This document shows, piece after piece, positions 18,242 through 27,105 of a stretch of DNA of 44,290 nt. Below the pieces are notes generated by a model that did no database searches, was not told where the DNA came from, and saw only the letters and a list, made by a program, of their open reading frames with translations. Each line of letters opens with the position of its first letter. The first letter of the stretch is position 1. The stretch comes from an uncultured Pseudomonadota bacterium (GTDB lineage: Bacteria > Pseudomonadota > Gammaproteobacteria > Steroidobacterales > Steroidobacteraceae). The stretch covers positions 1 through 44,290 of the forward strand of contig CAIUGU010000041.1 of the NCBI GenBank assembly GCA_903898785.1. The letters are read 5' to 3'. A program made the translations under genes and the position numbers.

Positions 18242-18658
18242 TTACAGCGTATCCAGGGCCTTCTGGAAACGATTGGCATGCGAACGCTCGGCCTTCGCCA
18301 GCGTCTCGAACCAGTCGGCAATCTCGTCGAAGCCTTCGGTGCGTGCAGACTTCGCCATGCCGGGGTACATGTCGGTGTACTCGTGGGTCTCGCCAGCGAT
18401 GGCAGCCTTGAGGTTCAGCGCAGTGCCGCCGATCGGCAGCCCTGTCGCGGGGTCGCCCACCTGCTCGAGGTACTCGAGGTGACCGTGCGCGTGCCCGGTT
18501 TCGCCTTCCGCGGTCGAGCGGAAAACGGCCGCCACGTCATTGAACCCCTCGACGTCCGCCTTGGCTGCGAAATAGAGATAGCGACGATTGGCCTGCGATT
18601 CGCCTGCGAAGGCGTCCTTCAGGTTCTTTTCGGTCGCGGTGCCCTTCAAGCTCTTCAT
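18242..18658 (-). CDS. Rubrerythrin-type diiron protein without rubredoxin domain
   Basis: 138 aa, ferritin-like four-helix domain only; the C-terminal rubredoxin Fe(SCys)4 domain of classical rubrerythrin (about 190 aa) is absent. Seen: diiron ligands at Glu20 (FAGESQANRRYLYF), Glu53 and His56 (EGETGHAHGH), Glu90/Glu93 (AGETHEY), and Glu124 and His127 (AERSHANRF). The first three sit at the same numbers as in Desulfovibrio rubrerythrin. Family role: reduction of hydrogen peroxide in the cytoplasm. The start ATG at 18658 follows AAAAGGAGAC, a strong ribosome site; the frame is open 48 nt further upstream but has no such site. First gene of the trio; the missing rubredoxin domain means an outside electron donor, plausibly the next gene. 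Confidence 0.93.
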   Translation of the reverse strand: MKSLKGTATEKNLKDAFAGESQANRRYLYFAAKADVEGFNDVAAVFRSTAEGETGHAHGHLEYLEQVGDPATGLPIGGTALNLKAAIAGETHEYTDMYPGMAKSARTEGFDEIADWFETLAKAERSHANRFQKALDTL

Positions 18659-18984
18659 TGCGAGTCTCCTTTTGAATGTCGCGGGACCACGGTTCTCAGG
18701 CAGCATGGACGACTGGTGCAGCGCCGGAATCCGCCCGATTCCGAGGCACTCCAGACCCGTTCCACCCGATTGATTAGACTAAGTCTAACTGGCGCCAGAC
18801 TCTATTCGCCCGCTCCCCCCAAAGTCAACGCGGGGAAACCGCGCCGCAGGCGGCCACGGTCGGCGGTCGCAGCGTGTGGACTTCAAGGGATGCGATTGAC
18901 CGGCCGTACCCTGCCGTGCAAGCTTGAGGCCTGCGGCTGAATTCGCGGCCGGTCATTCCCCTTCCAGGCTCGAAGACCCCCACC
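18659..18984. other. 326-bp divergent intergenic region, rubrerythrin / xseB
   Basis: No convincing coding frame. The rubrerythrin side (18774-18801) holds overlapping palindromes described separately. The xseB side has TTGACC at 18896-18901, a possible -35 on the plus strand, but no good -10 at the right distance. The remainder is GC-rich and featureless to the eye. Confidence 0.5.
18774..18801. promoter_or_regulatory. Palindromic operator candidate upstream of rubrerythrin
   Basis: TTAGACT-A-AGTCTAA (18774-18788) is a perfect 7-1-7 palindrome. It abuts CTGGCGCCAG (18789-18798), a perfect 10-bp palindrome, and AGTCT (18782-18786) also repeats inverted as AGACT (18797-18801). The 7-1-7 geometry is that of PerR/Fur-family boxes, although the bases differ from the usual TTATAAT-type arms; a Rrf2/IscR-like site is another possibility. 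TAGACT inside it could also serve as a -10. It lies about 115 bp before the rubrerythrin start. Confidence 0.5.
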
Positions 18985-19299
18985 GTGACAATCCGCAAAC
19001 CGCGCGAACCGAACGCCGCCAGGACCACTCCCGCATCTCACGCGGAAGACGCCACGCCCATCGACTTCGAGAAGGCGCTCGCGGACCTCGAGTCCATCGT
19101 CGACAAGCTGGAACAGGGAGACCTGCCGCTTGATGAGTCACTGAAGGCCTTCGAGCGCGGCGTCGAGCTCACCCGGCATTGCCAGGTGGCGCTCAAGCAG
19201 GCAGAACAGAAAGTTGAGATCCTGCTTCGCAAGACGGGACAGCCGGAACCGTTCGCCGCGGTCGGCGATGACGACGTCAGCGCCGCCGATGCGGATTGA
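18985..19299 (+). CDS. xseB: Exodeoxyribonuclease VII small subunit
   Basis: 104 aa from GTG at 18985. Together with XseA (not in the window) it degrades single-stranded DNA. Seen: the conserved XseB core [20 protein letters not shown] at residues 28-47, then [19 protein letters not shown] and [11 protein letters not shown]. The N-terminus (about 25 residues) and the acidic C-terminal tail are longer than in E. coli XseB (80 aa) and look unstructured. It is followed 3 nt later by ispA, then dxs, the widespread xseB-ispA-dxs operon order. Confidence 0.95.
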   Translation: MTIRKPREPNAARTTPASHAEDATPIDFEKALADLESIVDKLEQGDLPLDESLKAFERGVELTRHCQVALKQAEQKVEILLRKTGQPEPFAAVGDDDVSAADAD

Positions 19300-19302
19300 G
19301 CG

Positions 19303-20244
19303 ATGATGGCAACGGACGCCTCCCTCGCCGCACACCTGACCGCGGGCGGCGACGCCGATTCGCATCAGGACCCGTTTGCTGAGTGGCAAGCGCGCGTCGC
19401 ACGGGAACTCGACCTGCGCCTGCCCGCTGCCGACACCGCACCGGAGCGATTGCATGCCGCCCAACGCTACAGCGTGCTCGGTCCAGGCAAGCGGGTACGT
19501 CCGTTGCTTGTCTATGCCACCGGCAAGTCGCTCGGCATTCCCGAGAATCAGCTGGACGCCGCGGCCTGTGCCATCGAGCTCATCCACGCGTATTCGCTGG
19601 TACACGACGACCTGCCAGCCATGGATGACGACGACCTGCGCCGGGGCCGTCCGACCTGCCATATCCAGTTCGACGAGGCTACTGCCATCCTGGCCGGGGA
19701 TGCGCTGCAGGTGCTGGCCTTCCAGATCCTGGCCCGCGACCCGGCAGCGCCAGCCGATCCGGCCCGGCGGCTCAAGTTGATCGAGATTCTCGCCGACGCG
19801 AGCGGCACCGCCGGCATGGCAGGCGGGCAAGCGCTCGACCTCGCGGCGGAAGGCCGCACACTGACCGTCGCCGAAGTCGAGGAAATGCATGCTCGCAAGA
19901 CGGGGGCCCTGATTCGGGCCAGCGTGACGATGGCAAGCCACTGCGCCGCCGTCCCGGATTCGAGGCGCGCCTGCCTTGACTTCTTCGCTGCGAAGATCGG
20001 CCTCGCCTTCCAGATCCAGGACGACCTGCTGGATATCGAGGGTGACCCCAAGGTGATCGGCAAGGCCGTCGGCGCGGACAAGGAACATAAAAAGCCGACG
20101 TACCCGGCCACGGTAGGCGTGCCTGCGGCAAGGGCCAAGCTGCTTGAGCTCCACGATGAAGCCCTCGCCGCCCTGGCACCGCTGGGTGCTGCCGCCGCCC
20201 CGCTGGTCGCGCTGTCCAACTGGCTGGTTGCGCGACGATCCTAG
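19303..20244 (+). CDS. ispA: Farnesyl diphosphate synthase (geranyltranstransferase)
   Basis: 313 aa. It condenses IPP with DMAPP and GPP to farnesyl diphosphate, the precursor of quinones and undecaprenyl phosphate. Seen: the GPGKRVRPLL substrate loop (60-69), the first aspartate-rich motif DDLPAMDDDDLRRGRPT (102-118), and the second IQDDLLDIEGD at about 240-250, followed by the GADKEHKKPTYP type C-terminal segment. The two residues between the aspartates (DDxxxxD spacing) are the bacterial short-chain type. There are two adjacent ATGs (19303, 19306). It is coupled to xseB by a 3-nt gap and followed by dxs 43 nt later. Confidence 0.95.
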   Translation: MMATDASLAAHLTAGGDADSHQDPFAEWQARVARELDLRLPAADTAPERLHAAQRYSVLGPGKRVRPLLVYATGKSLGIPENQLDAAACAIELIHAYSLVHDDLPAMDDDDLRRGRPTCHIQFDEATAILAGDALQVLAFQILARDPAAPADPARRLKLIEILADASGTAGMAGGQALDLAAEGRTLTVAEVEEMHARKTGALIRASVTMASHCAAVPDSRRACLDFFAAKIGLAFQIQDDLLDIEGDPKVIGKAVGADKEHKKPTYPATVGVPAARAKLLELHDEALAALAPLGAAAAPLVALSNWLVARRS

Positions 20245-20287
20245 TCGTCGCCATGCGGGCCGGCAGTACGGTGTAAACTCAGGCTAG

Positions 20288-22183
20288 ATGAAATCGAGCG
20301 ATTCCTATCCGTTGCTGTCCGGCATCGACCTCCCGGCAGACCTGCGCCGGCTGCCCGCCACGCAGCTCGAACCGCTTGCGGCAGAATTGCGCCGCTATCT
20401 CATCGAGACTGTCAGCCAGATGGGCGGCCATTTCGCCGCAGGCCTCGGCACGGTTGAACGTACGGTCGCGCTGCACTACGTGTTCGATACGCCCCGCGAC
20501 CGGCTGGTGTGGGATGTCGGGCACCAGGCGTACCCCCACAAGGTCCTGACCGGCCGGCGCGACCGCCTGCAGACCATCAAGCACAAGGACGGCCTCGCGC
20601 CTTTCCCGACCCGCAAGGAAAGCGAGTACGACACCTTCGGCGTGGGACATTCCAGCACCTCGATCAGTGCCGCGCTCGGCATGGCGATCGGTGCCGCGCG
20701 CGCCGGTGAACGACGGCGGGTAGTCGCCATCATCGGTGATGGCGCCATGAGCGCGGGCATGGCCTTCGAGGCCCTGAACCACGCAGGCAGCACGGACGTC
20801 GACCTGCTCGTCATCCTGAACGACAACGACATGTCGATTTCGGAGAACGTCGGCGCCTTCTCCAACTACTTCGCCCGCGTCCTTTCCGGCAAGCTGTACG
20901 CCACGCTGCGCGAAGGCAGCAAGAAAGTACTGAAGCGCATGCCCACCGTCTGGGAACTTGCCCGCCGCTCGGAAGAGCACATGAAGGGCATGATCCTGCC
21001 GGGCACGATCTTCGAGGAACTGGGCCTCAACTACATCGGACCGATCGACGGTCATGATCTCGGCGCACTGGTGTCGACGCTCAGGAACCTGCGCGATGCC
21101 AAAGGCCCGCAGTTCCTGCATATCGTCACGCGCAAGGGTAAAGGCTACGCCCCCGCCGAAGCCGACCCCATCAAATGGCACGGCCCCGGTCCGTTCGACG
21201 CCAAGAGCGGCGTGATCTTCAAGGAAAAAGCATCGGGCCCGTCCTATTCCCAGGTCTTCGGGCAGTGGCTATGCGACATGGCGGAAGCCGACTCGCGGAT
21301 CGTGGGCATCACGCCGGCCATGAGGGAAGGCTCCGGGCTGGTCGAGTTCTCGCGCCGCTTTCCGGATCGTTATTTCGACGTCGCCATCGCTGAGCAGCAT
21401 GCAGTCACGTTCGCTGCCGGCCTCGCCTGCGAAGGCACCGTCCCCGTCGTCGCGATCTACTCGACATTCCTGCAACGCGGCTACGACCAGCTTGTCCACG
21501 ACGTGGCATTGCAGGACCTGCCTGTCGTGTTTGCGGTCGATCGCGCCGGACTGGTGGGCGGCGATGGCGCCACGCATCAGGGCAGCTTCGACCTGTCGTT
21601 CCTGCGGTGCATTCCCGGTCTCGTCGTGATGGCCCCGGCCGATGAAAACGAGTGCAGGCAAATGCTCTACACGGGCGTCACGCTGAAATGCCCGGCTGTC
21701 GTGCGGTATCCGCGCGGCACCGGACCCGGTGCACCGATCGAGGCACAGATGCGTGCCCTGCCCCTCGGCAAGGCCGAAGTACGGCGGGAAGGCCGCAGCG
21801 GCCTCGCCATCCTGGCATTCGGTGCGCTGGTGCCCGCGTGTGCCGCGCTCGCAGACCGGCTCGATGCCACGCTGGTCAACATGCGCTTCGTCAAGCCGCT
21901 CGACGAGGCGCTGGTGCTCGACGTGGCGGGACGTCACGAGGCCATCGTGACGGTGGAGGAAAACGTCGTGGCCGGAGGGGGTGGCAGCGCCATCGACGAG
22001 CTGCTGGTGGCGCATGGTACGGCGCTGCCGGTCCTCAATCTGGGCATTCCCGACCAGTTCATCGAACATGGCTCCCGCGAAGAGTGCCTCGCAGCTGCGG
22101 GACTCGATGCGGCCAGCCTCGAAACCACCATTTCCCAGTGGTGGCGCGTCACCAAGCGGCCCGCCGCGGCCCGCTCTCGCTGA
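20288..22183 (+). CDS. dxs: 1-deoxy-D-xylulose-5-phosphate synthase
   Basis: 631 aa, normal length. A thiamine-diphosphate enzyme that joins pyruvate and glyceraldehyde 3-phosphate to DXP, the first step of the MEP isoprenoid pathway and also a precursor for thiamine and pyridoxal phosphate. Seen: His48, [12 protein letters not shown] (74-85), the [11 protein letters not shown] segment (117-127), the ThDP motif GDG at 150-152 ending in NDND at about 178-181, and the transketolase pyrimidine domain with [14 protein letters not shown] and the C-terminal domain [18 protein letters not shown]. The operon xseB-ispA-dxs places two isoprenoid steps together. A plausible TGTAAACT -10 lies about 15 bp before the start, so dxs may also have its own promoter. 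Confidence 0.97.
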   Translation: MKSSDSYPLLSGIDLPADLRRLPATQLEPLAAELRRYLIETVSQMGGHFAAGLGTVERTVALHYVFDTPRDRLVWDVGHQAYPHKVLTGRRDRLQTIKHKDGLAPFPTRKESEYDTFGVGHSSTSISAALGMAIGAARAGERRRVVAIIGDGAMSAGMAFEALNHAGSTDVDLLVILNDNDMSISENVGAFSNYFARVLSGKLYATLREGSKKVLKRMPTVWELARRSEEHMKGMILPGTIFEELGLNYIGPIDGHDLGALVSTLRNLRDAKGPQFLHIVTRKGKGYAPAEADPIKWHGPGPFDAKSGVIFKEKASGPSYSQVFGQWLCDMAEADSRIVGITPAMREGSGLVEFSRRFPDRYFDVAIAEQHAVTFAAGLACEGTVPVVAIYSTFLQRGYDQLVHDVALQDLPVVFAVDRAGLVGGDGATHQGSFDLSFLRCIPGLVVMAPADENECRQMLYTGVTLKCPAVVRYPRGTGPGAPIEAQMRALPLGKAEVRREGRSGLAILAFGALVPACAALADRLDATLVNMRFVKPLDEALVLDVAGRHEAIVTVEENVVAGGGGSAIDELLVAHGTALPVLNLGIPDQFIEHGSREECLAAAGLDAASLETTISQWWRVTKRPAAARSR

Positions 22184-22187
22184 CGAA

Positions 22188-22220
22188 CCCCGCAGGGGCA
22201 GGAAGCCCGGGGCTTGATTT
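22188..22220 (+). terminator. Weak terminator-like structures after dxs
   Basis: CCCC-GCA-GGGG (22188-22198) is followed by AAGCC-CGG-GGCTT (22203-22215) and GATTTAT. Both stems are short (4-5 bp). They could end the xseB-ispA-dxs transcript before folE2. TATACT at 22220-22225 is a possible -10 for folE2, giving a leader of about 130 nt. Confidence 0.3.
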
Positions 22221-22363
22221 ATACTGCGGCTGTCCGCATTGACAGGCCTTTCGGCGACCGACACCTTCCCCCCCGATCAGCACCGGAAAGCGCCGATTTC
22301 GAATCCGTCCGACCCGCGGCAACGAACCGTTGCTGGCGAACCGACCCCTGAGGAGTGAATGCC

Positions 22364-23185
22364 ATGGCTACCACCGCCGATCGTCCCGCCCTGCCAGGGA
22401 TCGAAGACGTCCAGAGCCGTGCCGATACGCGCCAGCTCCCCATCAACAAGGTGGGCATCAAGGACATCTACCACCCCGTGCGGGTCAAGGACCGCCAGGG
22501 CGGCGAGCAGCACACGGTCGCGAACTTCAACATGTACGTCGCGCTGCCCCACAACTTCAAGGGCACGCACATGTCGCGCTTCGTCGAGATCCTCAACCGC
22601 AACGAGCGCGAAATCTCGGTGGAGTCATTCCGCGGCATGCTGGCCGACATGACGAAGCGGCTTGACGCCGAATCCGGCCACATCGAGATGAGCTTCCCCT
22701 ACTTCGTGATGAAGAAGGCGCCGGTCACCGGCGTGGCAAGCCTCATGGACTACAAGGCGGCACTGATCGGGGACTTCCACGGCGGCCAGGCGGAACTGTG
22801 GATCAAGGTCGTCGTGTCGGTCACGAGCCTGTGCCCCTGCTCGAAGGACATCTCGGACTACGGCGCGCACAACCAGCGCTCGCACATCACGATCAAGGCG
22901 CGCATCGCCGACCACATGTGGCTCGAGGAACTGATTGATATCGCCGAGAAGGAAGCGTCCTGCGAGGTCTACGGGATCCTGAAGCGCCCGGACGAGAAGT
23001 ACGTGACGGAGCGGGCGTACGACAACCCCAAGTTCGTGGAGGACATCGTCCGCGACGTGGCGGTCCGCCTCAACAACGAGCCCAGGGTGCGGGCTTATGT
23101 CGTCGAGTCAGAGAATTTCGAGTCGATCCACAACCACTCGGCGTATGCGCTTATCGAAGCGGACAAGGACAGGAAGAAAACCTGA
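22364..23185 (+). CDS. folE2: GTP cyclohydrolase FolE2 (type IB)
   Basis: 273 aa from ATG at 22364, chosen because AGGAG (22351-22355) lies 8 nt upstream; the open frame's earlier GTG at 22355 overlaps that site. It converts GTP to dihydroneopterin triphosphate, the first step of folate synthesis, and works with metals other than zinc. Seen: the N-terminal [13 protein letters not shown], the [13 protein letters not shown] segment (61-73), the active-site region [10 protein letters not shown] with Cys157 and Cys159, and GAHNQRSH at 167-174. It belongs to the T-fold COG1469 family, not canonical FolE. Many bacteria express FolE2 under zinc limitation through Zur, but I see no Zur-type box in the 180 bp upstream. 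Confidence 0.95.
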   Translation: MATTADRPALPGIEDVQSRADTRQLPINKVGIKDIYHPVRVKDRQGGEQHTVANFNMYVALPHNFKGTHMSRFVEILNRNEREISVESFRGMLADMTKRLDAESGHIEMSFPYFVMKKAPVTGVASLMDYKAALIGDFHGGQAELWIKVVVSVTSLCPCSKDISDYGAHNQRSHITIKARIADHMWLEELIDIAEKEASCEVYGILKRPDEKYVTERAYDNPKFVEDIVRDVAVRLNNEPRVRAYVVESENFESIHNHSAYALIEADKDRKKT

Positions 23186-23205
23186 GAACCAGGCCGGACC
23201 GGGCA

Positions 23206-24525
23206 TCAGGTGCCGGCGCGTTCGCCGCTTTGCAACCGCCCGATCAGGTTGCTGAGGAAGACCTTGTTGAAGCGCAGCTGGCAGGCGGCGGAAGCCTGCT
23301 CCAGCAGTGTTGAACTGACCTTCATCAGCGTGACGTCGGAGAGCGCCTTGATGGTCGCAAGCCGCTTGGCGCCCCTCAGGTAGCTCGTCTCTCCGAAGCA
23401 GTCGCCCATGTCGAGCTCGCCCACCGTGCGCCCATTGCGCGCCACGGCGACCTTGCCCGAGACGATGACGTAGAAGCGATCGTCCATCTCGCCCTCGCGC
23501 ACGATCTCGTCGTTCACGTCATAGTCTTGCCAGTGGCTGGCGCGCAGCACTTCCATGATCTCGGACTGCGAGAAATCATGGAAGAACTTCAGTGTCCTCA
23601 GGATCGAGAACTGCTCCTGGCGGTCAAGCTTGGCATAGCTTTCGCGCAGCCTCTGGTGGACTCGCGTCAGCGCGCCCGCAAGGTCCTGGCCGTTCTGGAA
23701 GCGATTGTCGGGATCCTTCTGCAACGCCTTGACGACGACGTCCTCGAGTTCCTCGGGAACGCCCGAGCGCAGCGTGTGGATCGGCTGTGCCGTGGCATAG
23801 ACGATCTGGTGCAGGAGCTTCGACAGGTTGCCGCCGCGGAACGGCCGGAAGCCGGTCAGCATCTCGTACATCACGGCGCCGAGCGCATAGATGTCAGAGC
23901 GGTTCGTGATGTCGGCAGACTGGATCTGCTCGGGTGACATGTAGGACGGGCTGCCGGCGATGCCTTCGATGCGGGAGATGTCGGAGTCAGCGACCAGCGC
24001 GATGCCGAAATCGATGATGCGCACGTCGTTCGACTGCGTCAGCATGATGTTGGACGGCTTGATGTCGCGGTGGATGACCCCGCGGCGGTGCGCGTAGTGG
24101 AGCGCCTTGGCGCACTTGTAGATGATCTCGACGACGTCGTCGATGGGCAGCAGGTTGTCGGGCTTGCAGTAGGCAGCGAGCGTGCGTGCGCCGTGTACAT
24201 GCTCGGTAACGATGTAATAGCGACCCTGCTCCTCGCCGGCATCGAAGATCGGCAGGATGTTCGGATGCTGCAGCATGCCGACCATGTGTGCCTCGGACAG
24301 GAACATCTTGCGGGTGACGCGCGCGCGATCCTCGTCGGTGGTCTCGATGTTGTAGACCTTGATGGCCACATCGCGACGGTAGTAGGGATCGTGCGAAAGA
24401 TAGACGATGCCCGTGCTGCCCCGACCGACTTCCTTGACGATCGTATACTTGCCTATGCGCTCGGGAATGCCCGGATCCCGGCCCCCCGCCACGTTGACCA
24501 ATGCTTTGACGGGTTCGGAAGGCAT
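23206..24525 (-). CDS. Ser/Thr protein kinase with C-terminal cyclic-nucleotide-binding domain
   Basis: 439 aa from ATG at 24525, 19 nt after pgpA; the frame extends to 24606 but that part overlaps pgpA and is rejected. Seen: a Hanks-type kinase domain (about 27-290) with glycine loop GRGSTG (34-39), Lys56 in VAIKVY, Glu78, catalytic loop HRDIKPSN (152-159), DFG (172-174) and SPE (197-199), so it should be active. A CNB/Crp-like domain follows (about 315-405) with EGEMDDRFYVIVSGKVAV and a phosphate-cassette-like FGETSYLRGAKRLAT. No membrane helix or extracellular sensor, so it is cytoplasmic. Substrate and ligand are unknown. It is the last gene of the glyA-to-pgpA run and faces folE2 tail-to-tail with 20 nt between. 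Confidence 0.9.
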   Translation of the reverse strand: MPSEPVKALVNVAGGRDPGIPERIGKYTIVKEVGRGSTGIVYLSHDPYYRRDVAIKVYNIETTDEDRARVTRKMFLSEAHMVGMLQHPNILPIFDAGEEQGRYYIVTEHVHGARTLAAYCKPDNLLPIDDVVEIIYKCAKALHYAHRRGVIHRDIKPSNIMLTQSNDVRIIDFGIALVADSDISRIEGIAGSPSYMSPEQIQSADITNRSDIYALGAVMYEMLTGFRPFRGGNLSKLLHQIVYATAQPIHTLRSGVPEELEDVVVKALQKDPDNRFQNGQDLAGALTRVHQRLRESYAKLDRQEQFSILRTLKFFHDFSQSEIMEVLRASHWQDYDVNDEIVREGEMDDRFYVIVSGKVAVARNGRTVGELDMGDCFGETSYLRGAKRLATIKALSDVTLMKVSSTLLEQASAACQLRFNKVFLSNLIGRLQSGERAGT

Positions 24526-24544
24526 CTTTAAGTGCGCAGTGGCT

Positions 24545-25021
24545 CTAGAGCAGGAGGTGGACCAGATACAGGATCGCTCCCGCAAAAATGCCTGCGAGAA
24601 CGTCATCGAGCATAATTCCGAGACCTCCCTTGAGACTGTGATCGGCCTCCCGGATCGGCCAGGGCTTCACGATGTCGAAGAAGCGGAACAACCCGAACCC
24701 GGCCAGCAGCCACAGGGGCTCCGCAGGCGCCGCCAGCATCGTGATCGCGTAGCCGACCACCTCGTCCCAGACGATGCCGCCATGGTCATGGACACCGAGG
24801 CGGCGCGCGCTTTCGCCACACACGTAGACCCCGACGAGGAAGCCGGCGAGTACCAGCGCCAGCTGCACCATGAGCCCCAAGGGAGCCATGAGCAGGACGA
24901 AGGGAATCCCGACAATCGTCCCGAAGGTCCCGGGGGCATAGGGACTCAGGCCAGCGCCGAACCCGAAGGCCACCAGGTGCACAGGATCTCGAAGGATGCG
25001 GGGGCTGGCACTCCACCTCAT
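24545..25021 (-). CDS. pgpA: Phosphatidylglycerophosphatase A
   Basis: 158 aa. An inner-membrane phosphatase that removes phosphate from phosphatidylglycerophosphate to give phosphatidylglycerol. Seen: FGFGAGLSPYAPGTFGTIVG at about residues 19-38, the acidic motif IVWDEVVGYAITM, RFFDIVKPWPIRE and GLGIMLDDVLAG near the C-terminus, with about four hydrophobic helices. All are PgpA hallmarks. It follows thiL by 51 nt, the standard nusB-thiL-pgpA order in gammaproteobacteria. The stop is 19 nt before the start of the kinase gene. Confidence 0.95.
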   Translation of the reverse strand: MRWSASPRILRDPVHLVAFGFGAGLSPYAPGTFGTIVGIPFVLLMAPLGLMVQLALVLAGFLVGVYVCGESARRLGVHDHGGIVWDEVVGYAITMLAAPAEPLWLLAGFGLFRFFDIVKPWPIREADHSLKGGLGIMLDDVLAGIFAGAILYLVHLLL

Positions 25022-25072
25022 CGGGAATGCATTCCATCTGGACCGCGGTCGGTGTGGATGGGCTCCATGTCA

Positions 25073-26062
25073 TCAGGCTCCAGCAAAGTGGTCATAGCCT
25101 GACGTCGCAACAGTCACTGCCCGCCCGCCGCGCAGGCACTGCACGACAGACTGGCCAGGATCTCGCTGCGTGATGCGCCCTATGCGAGTGCAAGCCGGTT
25201 CCAGGTTGCCACAGAGTGCCTCGAACTCAGGGACCCGCTCCGCAGCGATGGTAAACAACAATTCGTAGTCATCGCCGCCCGAGAGCGCAAAGCGCTCGAC
25301 AGCGGCGGCATCGAACAATGCGGGCATAGAAGGTGACACCGGCAGGCGATCCATCTCTAGCTGCGCAGCGCAGCCACTCGCGTCGCATAACTTGCCGAGA
25401 TCGCCAAGCAATCCGTCCGAGACATCCATCGCGGCAGACGCCAGTGTGCGCAGCGTCCGCCCCAACGCCACCCTGGGCTCCGGCGAATTGAAACGATGCT
25501 GCAGGACGTCACCCGCTGTGCCGCCTTGAAGCTGTCGCTGGATCACGGCGAGCCCAGCCGCCGATTCTCCCGGGATGCCTGATACGTAGATGAAATCCCC
25601 GGGACGCGCTCCTCCGCGAGTCAGTGCATGGTCTGCTTCGATGAAGCCCAATACCTGCACCGTGATGACGAGCGGACCTTTGACGGTATCGCCGCCGACC
25701 AGCGCGACGTTGTATCGCTGCGCCAGGTCATGAAAGCCGCTCGAGAACTCCTGCAACCAGTCGGGATTGGATTCGGGGAGTGACAACGACAGCAACGCCC
25801 ACGCGGGCTCGGCTCCCATCGCAGCCAGATCGCTCAGGTTGACGGCAAGTGCGCGATGGCCGATGAAGCGGGCCGCAGTACCGGCAGGAAAGTGGACCCC
25901 TTCGACGATCGTATCCATGGCCGCAACGAGACGACGGTCCGCAGGGACTTGCAGCAGCGCCGCGTCATCGCCGATGCCCAGCAGGACATCGCTGCGGGCG
26001 CTCCGCCTCGCGAAGTAGCGGGAGATGATCTCGAACTCGCCGGGAGGAACAGCCGAAGTCAT
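25073..26062 (-). CDS. thiL: Thiamine-monophosphate kinase
   Basis: 329 aa. It phosphorylates thiamine monophosphate to thiamine diphosphate with ATP. Seen: GEFEIISRYF at the N-terminus, the metal-binding GIGDDAALL at about 29-37, MDTIVEGVHF at 49-58, LAVNLSDLAAMGAEPAW, GGDTVKGPLVITV and DVSDGLLGDLGKL, then SGGDDYELLFT. These mark the PurM-like ThiL family. It lies 36 nt after nusB and before pgpA. Its product is the cofactor of Dxs, encoded 3 kb away on the other strand. Confidence 0.96.
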   Translation of the reverse strand: MTSAVPPGEFEIISRYFARRSARSDVLLGIGDDAALLQVPADRRLVAAMDTIVEGVHFPAGTAARFIGHRALAVNLSDLAAMGAEPAWALLSLSLPESNPDWLQEFSSGFHDLAQRYNVALVGGDTVKGPLVITVQVLGFIEADHALTRGGARPGDFIYVSGIPGESAAGLAVIQRQLQGGTAGDVLQHRFNSPEPRVALGRTLRTLASAAMDVSDGLLGDLGKLCDASGCAAQLEMDRLPVSPSMPALFDAAAVERFALSGGDDYELLFTIAAERVPEFEALCGNLEPACTRIGRITQRDPGQSVVQCLRGGRAVTVATSGYDHFAGA

Positions 26063-26098
26063 GTTGCGGCAGAGCCCGATTGGCTTGCGGCTTGGTCG

Positions 26099-26578
26099 TC
26101 AGGGAACCGAACCCGCTGCACCCGGAGCCACTTCAGCGCGGCGTTCGCGAGCAGCCTTGTCGAGCAGCGCATTGATGTATTTGTGTCCGTCCGTGGCACC
26201 GAATTTCTTGGACAGCTCGACGGCCTCGTTGATGACGACGCGGTGCGGCACGTCGGGCCGGGCAACCAGCTCATACAGGCCGAGCCACAGGATCGCGCGC
26301 TCCACGGGATCGATCTGGGCGACAGGACGATCGGCATAGCTCCCGAGTACGGCATCGAGCTCGGCGTTGCGGGCGATGCAGTTCTGCACGAGATCGGTGA
26401 AGTACTCCGCATCGGCCCCCGCATAATCCTCGCTGGTGGCGTACTGCAGCCCCAACTCTGCCGCAGCGCCCGCATCCTGCCCCGTGAGCTGCCACTGGTA
26501 CATGGCCTGCATGGCGAGCTTTCGCGCGACGCTACGTGCGCGACTGCCCCGCCCTGTCTTGCGTGCGGGTTGGCTCAA
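26099..26578 (-). CDS. nusB: Transcription antitermination factor NusB
   Basis: 159 aa from a TTG at 26578 that overlaps the ribH stop codon (TTGA), with AGGCGG upstream. An ATG at 26620 in the same frame would give 173 aa but overlaps ribH by 46 nt; the TTG gives an N-terminus like other NusB proteins (MSQPARK, then [21 protein letters not shown]). NusB binds boxA RNA with NusE/S10 and supports rRNA antitermination. Seen: the all-helical core with [49 protein letters not shown] and [13 protein letters not shown]. The ribH-nusB overlap indicates translational coupling, as in E. coli. Confidence 0.93.
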   Translation of the reverse strand: MSQPARKTGRGSRARSVARKLAMQAMYQWQLTGQDAGAAAELGLQYATSEDYAGADAEYFTDLVQNCIARNAELDAVLGSYADRPVAQIDPVERAILWLGLYELVARPDVPHRVVINEAVELSKKFGATDGHKYINALLDKAARERRAEVAPGAAGSVP

Positions 26579-27051
26579 GATTCGAGCCGCCTGAGCAGGT
26601 TGGCGAGTTCCAGTGCGCACAGGGCCGCGTCGGCACCCTTGTTGCCGGACTTGGTGCCGGCACGATCGATGGCCTGCTCTACCGTTTCAGTCGTCAGCAC
26701 GCCAAAGGCCACAGGCACACCCGTATCGTGCGACACCCGCGCGAGGCCGCCGGCACACTCGCCCGCGACGTAATCGAAATGGGCGGTATCGCCGCGAATG
26801 ACGGCCCCGAGCGCGACGATCGCATCGTATCGGCGACTCGCCGCGAGCTTCCGCACGACCAGCGGCAAATCGTAGGCACCGGGCACCTTGATGATCTCCA
26901 GCTGTTTGTCGCTGGCGCCGTGGCGCTTGAGGATGTCGACGGCACCCAGGACCAGCTGATCGACCACGAACTGGTTGAAGCGCGTGGCGGCAATGGCGAA
27001 GCGCAGGTCGCGGACCTGCAGGTCGCCCTCGATGATTTTCACGTTGTCCAT
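26575..27051 (-). CDS. ribH: 6,7-dimethyl-8-ribityllumazine synthase
   Basis: 158 aa. It condenses 5-amino-6-ribitylamino-uracil with dihydroxybutanone phosphate; family members form large capsids. Seen: [16 protein letters not shown] with the substrate-binding Phe-Asn region at 18-33, [14 protein letters not shown] at about 56-69, [19 protein letters not shown] with the catalytic His (HFDYV) and [13 protein letters not shown]. Fourth of the riboflavin genes on this strand, 54 nt after the ribB gene, and overlapping nusB by a few bases. Confidence 0.96.
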   Translation of the reverse strand: MDNVKIIEGDLQVRDLRFAIAATRFNQFVVDQLVLGAVDILKRHGASDKQLEIIKVPGAYDLPLVVRKLAASRRYDAIVALGAVIRGDTAHFDYVAGECAGGLARVSHDTGVPVAFGVLTTETVEQAIDRAGTKSGNKGADAALCALELANLLRRLES

Positions 27052-27105
27052 GACTCTGGATCCAGGGAAGCAGACTGGCAGTATACCGGGGTTACGGTAG
27101 CGGCC

